15,270 nt of DNA from Clostridiales bacterium (GTDB lineage: Bacteria > Bacillota > Clostridia > Oscillospirales > Butyricicoccaceae), in contig JAHZFK010000051.1 in the NCBI GenBank assembly GCA_019421385.1, forward strand, positions 1 through 15,270. The letters are read 5' to 3'. Within the stretch, counting starts at the first letter, position 1; every line of letters begins with the position of its first letter. The notes below the pieces were generated by a model that was given only the letters and a program-made list of their open reading frames with translations, was not told the DNA's origin and did no database searches. Shown in pieces: positions 1-6,462 of the stretch. The translations under genes and the position numbers were made by a program.

Positions 1-64
1 CTACCAGCACATTACCCAAGGTATGAGGGATGACCTGCTTGGAAAATTGAATGGGTGTAGTTAA
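1..64 (+). CDS. C-terminal end of probable tyrosine recombinase/integrase (partial)
   Basis: An open frame enters from upstream and reads YQHITQGMRDDLLGKLNGCS before a TAA at 62-64. The Y-x-H-x-T pattern followed by a short basic/amphipathic helix resembles the end of phage- and ICE-type tyrosine recombinases, where this Tyr (codon 2-4) is the nucleophile that attacks DNA. Only 20 residues are visible; the Arg/His catalytic residues would lie outside the window. The position supports the call: a palindromic terminator overlaps the stop codon, and within 225 bp there is a truncated host gene tail, as expected when an integrase gene sits beside its attachment site. The match is by pattern recognition only. 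A random C-terminal tail of another protein cannot be excluded. Confidence 0.45.
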   Translation, partial: YQHITQGMRDDLLGKLNGCS

Positions 65-98
65 AGTAAAGCCCCGCCGGCCGGCGGGGCTTTACTTT
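63..98. terminator. 36-bp perfect palindrome, probable bidirectional terminator
   Basis: The sequence is a perfect palindrome centred between positions 80 and 81. Its core is GC-only (GCCCCGCCGG on the left arm), flanked by AAAGTAAA on the left and TTTACTTT on the right. As RNA it would form a very stable hairpin with a short loop and a U-rich 3' side in either direction. It overlaps the stop codon of the upstream recombinase-like frame and probably ends that transcript. Symmetric A- and T-rich flanks are typical of bidirectional intrinsic terminators. Confidence 0.7.
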
Positions 99-284
99 CA
101 TAGTTGCTTTCATGCTTTGTATAGTGTGGTTCATATTTCGTTGGGAAGTCTCAAGGGAAACAAAATCCCTTATAATATCACGCTTTCCAAAAATCCAATT
201 TCTGAAGGGAAATTGATGGGAAATAGGTGTTTTCGGAAAGTAAAAGTGATATTCTACCTTTGTTTTTGTGGTCAGTATCAAGTT
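99..284. other. AT-rich non-coding end of putative integrated element
   Basis: No credible gene is seen here. Composition is clearly more AT-rich than the rest of the window. It contains a small hairpin (AAGGGA 153-158 with TCCCTT 166-171), a second inverted repeat (CAATTTC 196-202 with GAAATTG 209-215), CTTTCC/GGAAAG at 183-188 and 235-240, and repeated GGGAAR motifs. A TATAAT hexamer at 171-176 has no good -35 partner. The stretch joins abruptly to GC-rich rubrerythrin-like coding sequence at about 284. Between an integrase tail and a truncated host gene, this would be the attachment-site arm of a mobile element. The function is inferred. Confidence 0.4.
140..223 (+). repeat. Four short direct repeats, consensus SWWGGGAAR
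   Basis: Copies lie at 140-148 (GTTGGGAAG), 152-160 (CAAGGGAAA), 204-212 (GAAGGGAAA) and 215-223 (GATGGGAAA). They form two pairs spaced 12 and 11 bp, close to one helical turn. Short helically phased repeats beside an attachment core are what integrase arm-type or accessory-factor sites look like. The repeats are short and the assignment is tentative. Confidence 0.3.
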
Positions 285-338
285 GAAGCTCGCCACGGCA
301 AGGCTTTCGAGGGCCTGCTGCAGCGCTACTTCGGCTAA
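285..338 (+). pseudogene. 3' fragment of a rubrerythrin-family gene
   Basis: The last 17 codons before TAA at 336-338 read EARHGKAFEGLLQRYFG. The E-x-R-H pattern followed by a hydrophobic helix and a terminal RYF matches the C-terminal end of clostridial rubrerythrin-type ferritin-like proteins, in which Glu and His of E-x-x-H ligate the diiron centre that reduces peroxide. The four-helix domain expected upstream is absent: sequence before about 284 is AT-rich and unrelated. The codons are GC-rich like the chromosome, and the fragment keeps its own strong terminator at 352-383, so it looks like the displaced 3' end of a chromosomal gene. If a mobile element integrated here, an intact copy with the same ending should lie at the element's other end. 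Confidence 0.5.
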
Positions 339-351
339 GAAAAGCTGTCAG

Positions 352-383
352 GAAGGAACCGGACTTTCCGGTTCCTTCTTTTT
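352..383 (+). terminator. Rho-independent terminator of the rubrerythrin-like gene
   Basis: A 12-bp perfect stem, 352-363 (GAAGGAACCGGA) with 367-378, has a 3-nt CTT loop and is followed by five T residues at 379-383. It lies 13 bp after the TAA of the rubrerythrin-like tail. Its strength supports the idea that this tail once ended a real plus-strand gene. Confidence 0.9.
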
Positions 384-395
384 ATCCGATGATGC

Positions 396-426
396 AAAAA
401 GCGGTCTGCCGGTGCAGACCGCTTTT
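396..426 (-). terminator. Terminator of the DUF4364-lrgA-lrgB operon
   Basis: A 13-bp perfect stem, 397-409 with 414-426, has a 4-nt loop. Read on the minus strand it ends in a run of five T residues (complement of 396-400). It begins three bases beyond the lrgB stop codon. It is back-to-back with the plus-strand terminator at 352-383, so the two convergent transcripts are insulated from each other. The plus-strand side also has TTTT, so it may act in both directions. Confidence 0.88.
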
Positions 427-429
427 GTA

Positions 430-1122
430 TTAAGCAAAAAATATCGAACCGATTGACACAAGCAGCGCGGTCAACAGACCGGCCACACCGATGGCAAGAC
501 CGCTCATGGCGCCCTCGGTTTCGCCCAGTTCAATGGCGCGCGAAGTGCCGACCGCGTGGGCAGCGGTGCCGATGGACAAGCCCATCTGCACGGGATTGCG
601 CACGCCGATACATTTCAGGAAGGTTGGCAGCAGAATCGCGCCGACGATGCCGGTGAATACCACGGTAATCGCGGTGATGGGCGCCAGACCGCCCAGCATC
701 TCAGAAAGCGCAACGCCGATCGGTGTAGTGACCGATTTGGGCACCAGCGAACGGGTGGTTGCGTCGGACAGGCCGAACAGCCGGCAGAATAACAGCACGC
801 TCAAGATGGAGGTCAGCGAACCGACCAAGGCACCGGCCAGAATGGGCACCAAATTCTTTTTCAGTACATCCAGCTTGCGGTAGATCGGTACAGCGAGTGC
901 CACAGTCGCCGGAGTCAGGAAAAAGGAAATCAGCTGACCCGCGCTTTCATAGGTCTGGTAGGTGGCGCCGGTCACGACCAGCAGCACGCCAACCAGTATG
1001 GCGGAAATCAGCAGGGGATTGCACAGCGGCGATCCGGTTTTCTGCTGGATTTTGACGCCCAGTGCGTAACAGCCGATGGATATCGCCATCCAGAAAGTGG
1101 AGGAGGAAAGCAGCTCAGTCAT
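430..1122 (-). CDS. lrgB: LrgB/CidB-family membrane protein
   Basis: This 230-aa integral membrane protein belongs to the LrgB family. LrgAB/CidAB proteins are membrane partners linked to holin-like control of murein hydrolase activity and, in some species, to export of small metabolites such as pyruvate; which role applies here is unknown. Several hydrophobic segments span the protein. Family hallmarks are visible: SLVPKSVTTPIG in the middle and GTAAHAVGTSRAIELGE near the C terminus. ATG at 1122 is preferred over an in-frame TTG at 1128 because GAGGAGG at 1132-1138 lies 9 nt from the ATG but only 3 nt from the TTG. The start overlaps the lrgA stop by 8 nt (ATGACTGA), so translation is probably coupled. 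A hairpin terminator follows directly. Confidence 0.93.
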   Translation of the reverse strand: MTELLSSSTFWMAISIGCYALGVKIQQKTGSPLCNPLLISAILVGVLLVVTGATYQTYESAGQLISFFLTPATVALAVPIYRKLDVLKKNLVPILAGALVGSLTSILSVLLFCRLFGLSDATTRSLVPKSVTTPIGVALSEMLGGLAPITAITVVFTGIVGAILLPTFLKCIGVRNPVQMGLSIGTAAHAVGTSRAIELGETEGAMSGLAIGVAGLLTALLVSIGSIFFA

Positions 1123-1492
1123 GGTCAAACGCCTCCTCGCTCTCGCGGTTCTGCAAGCGGAACACGATATGCACGGTAAACGCGGTTGCCGCAGCGGTGC
1201 ACAGCGTCGTCAATACGCAAACCGCAAGGATAGCCAGAATTTCGCTTTTGATCTGTGCGAAAATTTCCAGCACGCCCAGACAGGCGGGCAGGAAAAAGAA
1301 CGCCATGTTTTGCAGCAAAAAATCCGCTGTGTGCTCAACATGGTTCAGCCGGACCGGGCCGAAAATCAGCAGCAAAAGCAGCAGTGTCAGTCCGAGCACA
1401 TTGCCGGGCAGTGCGCCATGCAGCAGGATGGAAAGCGCGTCGCCTGCGACGCAGCAGGCGATCAGGACGCCCAGTTGTCGAATGTAGTTCAA
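1115..1492 (-). CDS. lrgA: LrgA/CidA-family holin-like membrane protein
   Basis: This 125-aa protein has about four hydrophobic segments. Its N terminus (MNYIRQLGVLIACCVAGDAL) and the GALPGNVLGLTLLLLLL segment, with the P-G-x-V-x-G motif, are typical of LrgA/CidA. It is the small membrane partner of LrgB. The start is a TTG at 1492-1490 that overlaps the TGA of the DUF4364 gene as TTGA. No good Shine-Dalgarno site precedes it (only a GA-rich stretch), so it probably depends on ribosomes arriving from the upstream gene. The C terminus is hydrophilic and acidic (RESEEAFDHD). Family length is normal. The lrgA-lrgB order matches the Staphylococcus and Bacillus loci, but no LytSR or CidR regulator is visible in the window. 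Confidence 0.9.
   Translation of the reverse strand: MNYIRQLGVLIACCVAGDALSILLHGALPGNVLGLTLLLLLLIFGPVRLNHVEHTADFLLQNMAFFFLPACLGVLEIFAQIKSEILAILAVCVLTTLCTAAATAFTVHIVFRLQNRESEEAFDHD
1132..1138 (-). promoter_or_regulatory. Ribosome binding site deciding the lrgB start
   Basis: On the minus strand the sequence GAGGAGG lies inside the 3' end of lrgA, 9 nt before ATG at 1122. An alternative TTG start at 1128 would be only 3 nt away and is therefore unlikely. lrgB has a far better site than lrgA, which starts at TTG with almost none. Confidence 0.75.
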
Positions 1493-2043
1493 GGGGTTTC
1501 GTCTTCTTTCTCGGTTTCGTAGTCTGCGGTCATGGCGCCCAGCAGGGTCTGGTAAATCGCCTCCGCGTTGTTTTTGAAAGTGCGCTCGAGCATCGCGGCC
1601 TGTCCGTGGCTGACCACATCCATTTCAATCGCAAACACCTGCTCCATCTCCATGCGGACGGTCAGGTCGTTTGCGGCGCGCTCGGTCACAGACGTATGGA
1701 TCGCAGCATCGCGCCGGATCTGGCGCACGACCCGCAGCGCGGAGCGCTGCGCTGCTTCGCGCACCGGATAGGGCAGCTGCTTTTCAAACACGCGGATGGC
1801 CTCGCGGCCTTTGTCCGTGATGCGGTAGGCGGATTCCCCGTCGCCGGGAACTTCCTCGATGTGGCCGGTCGGCACCATCTCATAGAACGCTTCGCTCAGT
1901 TCAAAGTAGCCGAAGCCTTCGTCGCACCAGGTCGTCAGGTCCACGACCGTGCTGAAGCTGACCGGAAAGGGCAGCAGATCCATGGCAAACAGAATGAGAA
2001 ATTTGATATCTTCTTTGGAATGGATAAAACCGTGACGAACCAT
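1489..2043 (-). CDS. DUF4364 family protein (winged-helix-like)
   Basis: This 184-aa soluble protein starts MVRHGFIHSKEDIKFLILFA, the typical opening of the Firmicute DUF4364 family, whose N-terminal half looks like a winged-helix domain. The segment around residues 50-80 (EMVPTGHIEEVPGDGESAYRITDKGREAI) resembles the wing and recognition region of PadR/MarR-like folds. The biochemical function is unknown. ATG at 2043 was chosen because AGGGGAGG lies about 10 nt upstream and a promoter is placed correctly; an open frame continues to 2181 but has no family similarity. The gene is first in an operon with lrgA, which it overlaps by 4 nt. A regulatory role for lrgAB is an attractive inference but not shown by the sequence. 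Confidence 0.85.
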   Translation of the reverse strand: MVRHGFIHSKEDIKFLILFAMDLLPFPVSFSTVVDLTTWCDEGFGYFELSEAFYEMVPTGHIEEVPGDGESAYRITDKGREAIRVFEKQLPYPVREAAQRSALRVVRQIRRDAAIHTSVTERAANDLTVRMEMEQVFAIEMDVVSHGQAAMLERTFKNNAEAIYQTLLGAMTADYETEKEDETP

Positions 2044-2082
2044 AATGCGCAAGCCTCCCCTGTGGACAAAATTGCTTAAAGT

Positions 2083-2111
2083 AGTATACCCCAAAAAGCG
2101 GAAAAATGCAA
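2083..2111 (-). promoter_or_regulatory. Sigma-A promoter for the DUF4364-lrgAB operon
   Basis: On the minus strand, a -10 element TATACT (2088-2083) and a -35-like element TTGCAT (2111-2106) are separated by 17 bp. The -35 is weak (three of six bases), while the -10 matches five of six. The predicted transcript start near 2076 leaves a leader of about 33 nt before the ATG at 2043, which carries the AGGGGAGG site. Confidence 0.55.
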
Positions 2112-2191
2112 TCGGCTGAGCGGACAAGGATGCGGGTGCCGGAACGGTTTTGGTTTGTTTGTTTTTGACGGAAAAGCGCACAAAGAACAGG

Positions 2192-2205
2192 CGAACGCAT
2201 GTACG
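2192..2205 (+). promoter_or_regulatory. Candidate LexA (DinR) SOS box
   Basis: The sequence CGAACGCATGTACG matches the Gram-positive LexA consensus CGAAC-RNRY-GTTCG at every position except one (GTACG instead of GTTCG). The inner RNRY also fits. It lies in the divergent intergenic region upstream of an operon that contains uvrB and uvrA, classical SOS genes. It is 30 bp upstream of the -35 element, farther than most LexA operators, so repression would be less direct. The site is seen in sequence; its function is inferred. Confidence 0.42.
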
Positions 2206-2234
2206 ATTTTTGGCGGCGGAAACGGCAAAAATCG
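2204..2234. repeat. Inverted repeat abutting the -35 of the GNAT-radC-uvrBA promoter
   Basis: CGATTTTTG at 2204-2212 pairs with CAAAAATCG at 2226-2234. After one mismatch, two more base pairs follow (2214-2215 with 2223-2224), giving 11 of 12 paired. The right arm ends one base before the -35 hexamer TTGAAC at 2236. The position suits a regulator operator; it is not followed by a T-run, so a terminator is unlikely. No cognate regulator is evident. Confidence 0.4.
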
Positions 2235-2235
2235 G

Positions 2236-2264
2236 TTGAACAACCGGGGCGCGCGCGGTATAAT
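2236..2264 (+). promoter_or_regulatory. Strong sigma-A promoter for the GNAT-radC-uvrB-MBL-uvrA operon
   Basis: The -35 TTGAAC (2236-2241, four of six bases) and a perfect -10 TATAAT (2259-2264) are separated by 17 bp. The predicted start near 2271 gives a leader of about 30 nt before the ATG at 2302. This is one of the two best promoters in the window. Candidate regulatory sites lie immediately upstream. Confidence 0.8.
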
Positions 2265-2301
2265 GAAAAGACAGAAACTATCGCAACGGGAGAGAAATAC
2301 T

Positions 2302-2901
2302 ATGCCGGAAGTTGTTTTGCGCGCTGCAACCGAACAGGATGCGGGCGATATGCTGGCGCTGTACGCGCCGTATGTGATCCAGACCACGGTGTCGAGCGAG
2401 TACACGCCGCCGACGCTGGACGAATTCCTTGGGCGTATGCGCACCTATGGGAAGCGCTTGCCGTGGCTGGTCTGTACGGTGGATGGGGAAGTGGTCGGCT
2501 ATGGCTATGCTTCGCCCCACCGAACCCGCGCAGCCTATCAGTGGTCGGTCGAGACGTCGATCTATGTCGCGCAGGAGTGGCACCGGCACGGCATTGCGGG
2601 CGCGATTTATGCGGCGCTGTTTGAGCTGCTTGCGATGCAGGGATACTATAACATCTATGTCGGCATCACCTCGCCCAATGAGCGCTCAATGAAGTTCCAC
2701 AAGGCGATGGGATTTATCATCTCGGGGGCGTATCAGGAGAGCATGTACAAGTTCGGCCAGTGGCGGGACGTGCTGTGGATGGGCAAGAGTCTGCGCCCGC
2801 ATGAGGGCGAGCCGCAGCCGACCGTCCCGTTCCCGGAAATCAAGGACAGTCCGCTGGTCGCCCGCGCGCTGCGGCAGGCGGAGCAGCGCATTCATCTGTA
2901 A
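2302..2901 (+). CDS. GNAT family N-acetyltransferase, phosphinothricin acetyltransferase-like
   Basis: This 199-aa protein belongs to the GNAT fold, which transfers an acetyl group from acetyl-CoA to an amine. It most resembles the Pat/phosphinothricin N-acetyltransferase subgroup: RAATEQDAGDMLALYAPYV at residues 7-25, a central AYQWSVETSIYV (79-89), the acetyl-CoA loop region EWHRHGIAGAIY (92-103) and SPNERSMKFHKAMGF (124-138). The substrate cannot be read from sequence; resistance to a herbicide-like amino acid should not be assumed. Residues after about 163 (SLRPHEG...) form a roughly 35-residue tail beyond the usual domain. ATG at 2302 has GGGAGAG upstream and fits the promoter; the open frame further upstream lies before the predicted transcript start. 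It is the first gene of the operon, 20 bp before radC. Confidence 0.88.
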   Translation: MPEVVLRAATEQDAGDMLALYAPYVIQTTVSSEYTPPTLDEFLGRMRTYGKRLPWLVCTVDGEVVGYGYASPHRTRAAYQWSVETSIYVAQEWHRHGIAGAIYAALFELLAMQGYYNIYVGITSPNERSMKFHKAMGFIISGAYQESMYKFGQWRDVLWMGKSLRPHEGEPQPTVPFPEIKDSPLVARALRQAEQRIHL

Positions 2902-2921
2902 AACGAAAAGGAGGCCGGCGC

Positions 2922-3626
2922 ATGGCGGAACAACTGCATCAAAACCATCGGGAACGCGTGATGGAAAAGTTCCGCCGCTTCGGGCTGGAGGTGTTCAGTG
3001 ACCACGAGGTGCTTGAACTGCTGCTGTTTTTCGCGATTCCGCGTGTGGACACCAACCCGACCGCGCACCGCTTGCTGGAGCGCTTTGGTTCGCTGCACGC
3101 GGTGCTCGAAGCGCCGGTCGAGCAGCTTTGCGAGGTGCAGGGTATCGGGCCTCGCTCGGCCGATCTGCTCAAGCTGTCGTTTGCCATGTGCGCGCGGTAT
3201 CAGCAGGATGTGGCCAAGAGTGAGCGGCACAGCGACAAGCTGAACAGCTATGAAAAGATCGGAGAATATTTTGTGCCGCAGTTTGCGGGCGAACAGGATG
3301 AGGTGCTGCTCGCCGCCTATCTGGACGGGGCGGGCCGCGTCATCAAGTGCGAGGAAATTGCCCGCGGCGGACATGCGCATGTGCCGGTAGATGCTTATAA
3401 AATTGCCAGCGGCGCGCTGATTTGTCACGCGGCAGGCGTGGCGGTCGCGCACAATCACCCCAATGGAACGGCGACACCGTCCGAGGCGGATCTGCTTGCC
3501 ACGCGGCGGCTGGAACAAACGCTGACCGGTTTGGGATTGCAGCTGGTCGATCATTGCGTGGTCGCCAGAGGAAAATACGTATCCATTTGCAGGCTGCGCG
3601 CCGGTCAGATGGGACAGAGGAGGTAG
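2922..3626 (+). CDS. radC: RadC-like JAB/JAMM-domain protein
   Basis: This 234-aa protein has the RadC/UPF0758 layout: an N-terminal helical part, a helix-hairpin-helix segment around residues 68-85 (CEVQGIGPRSADLL) and a C-terminal JAB/MPN domain. The metal-binding pattern H177-N-H179-P-x-G...PS-x-x-D190 is intact, followed by LVDHCVVARGKYVS. The usual HPREVY segment, which supplies the catalytic Glu of JAMM enzymes, reads VPVDAYK, with Asp157 in the Glu position. The family is named after a DNA-repair mutant, but its real role is unsettled. The start has a strong AAGGAGG (2908-2914) 7 nt upstream. uvrB follows after 3 nt and uses a ribosome site inside the radC end, so the two are tightly coupled. 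Confidence 0.88.
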   Translation: MAEQLHQNHRERVMEKFRRFGLEVFSDHEVLELLLFFAIPRVDTNPTAHRLLERFGSLHAVLEAPVEQLCEVQGIGPRSADLLKLSFAMCARYQQDVAKSERHSDKLNSYEKIGEYFVPQFAGEQDEVLLAAYLDGAGRVIKCEEIARGGHAHVPVDAYKIASGALICHAAGVAVAHNHPNGTATPSEADLLATRRLEQTLTGLGLQLVDHCVVARGKYVSICRLRAGQMGQRR

Positions 3627-3629
3627 GAT

Positions 3630-5584
<1,955 letters not shown>

Positions 5585-5588
<4 letters not shown>

Positions 5589-6406
5589 GGATTTTCACAC
5601 TCATGGAGGATACTGCGTGCGCGCCGGACTTCGCCTGCGAGCACGGCCTGAGTTTTTATATCGAAACAGGCAGCAGCAAGCTGCTGTTTGACATGGGGCA
5701 GACGGACTTGTTTTTGAAAAACGCTGCGGCGCTCGGCGCAGACCTGTCCGCGGTGGATACGGCATTTGTCTCGCACGGGCATTACGACCACGGCGGCGGG
5801 CTGGCAGCGTTTTTAAAGCTCAACGACCACGCGCCAGTTTATGTGCATGAAAAAGCGTTTGAGCCGCACTTTTCACACAAGCCGGAGGGCGTCAAACCCA
5901 TCGGACTGGATGATGCACTGGCGGATAATCCTCGCCTGCGGCGCGTCGCGGGCGTGACGCAGGTGAGTGACACGCTGACGCTGTTTTCCGATATCACAGG
6001 CGCGGACTGCGTGCCAACTGGGAACCGCACGCTGTACGAGCAGGAAAACGGAGCGTATGTCCCCGACCGTTTTCTGCATGAGCAAAGTCTCATCGTGCGG
6101 GAGGGGGACAAGACGGTGCTGCTGACCGGCTGCGCGCATCGGGGCGTGGTCAACATCTGCGCACGGGCGAAGGAGCTGCTCGGCCGCGACCCGGATGTTG
6201 TTATCGGCGGTATGCACCTGTTCAGTCCGTCGACCGGCAAAAGCGAGCCGGACGAGAATATCCGCGCGGTTGCAGAACGCTTGGCGCAAACAGACAGCCG
6301 CTATTATACCTGCCACTGCACCGGCCCGTATGCGTATGACGTGCTGCGCGAAACGCTCGGAGAGCGCATCGCGTTTTTGTCTGCGGGCAGTATCATCGAA
6401 GTATAA
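5585..6406 (+). CDS. MBL-fold metallohydrolase
   Basis: This 273-aa protein has a metallo-beta-lactamase fold. The metal motif HGHYDH (H64, H66, D68, H69) is complete, with further candidate ligands H185 (TGCAHRGVVNI), H211 (GGMH) and H244 (CHCTG). The layout resembles the group annotated as 7,8-dihydropterin-6-methyl-4-(beta-D-ribofuranosyl)-aminobenzene-5'-phosphate synthase-like, but the bacterial members have no established substrate. There is no signal peptide, so it is probably cytoplasmic. The start overlaps the uvrB stop as ATGA, with GGAGG (5573-5577) 7 nt upstream, so it is translationally coupled to UvrB. uvrA follows after 56 bp with no terminator between. A link to repair is suggested only by this placement. 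Confidence 0.88.
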
Positions 6407-6462
6407 AAGAGATAAGCTAAGGATAGAGAACAGAACGAAATGAGGTTGAGTTACAACAGATT

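Noticed and set aside
171..176. TATAAT hexamer as a promoter in the element end
   Set aside because: No acceptable -35 at 16-18 bp and no gene downstream that would use it.
99..284. Group II intron or insertion-sequence end as the cause of the truncated rubrerythrin tail
   Set aside because: No domain V-like hairpin and no terminal inverted repeats matching a known IS type were seen. The recombinase-like tail makes an integrative element more likely.
51..338. 95-aa plus-strand frame joining the palindrome region to the rubrerythrin tail
   Set aside because: The first part translates a terminator and AT-rich DNA. Only the last 17 codons resemble a protein family, so the whole frame is unlikely to be a gene.
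1123..1128. TTG start for lrgB at 1128
   Set aside because: The Shine-Dalgarno site would be only 3 nt away; ATG at 1122 has a 9-nt spacing.
453..2079. Several plus-strand frames over the lrgAB/DUF4364 region
   Set aside because: Arg-rich shadow translations opposite clear membrane-protein genes, without promoters or family similarity.
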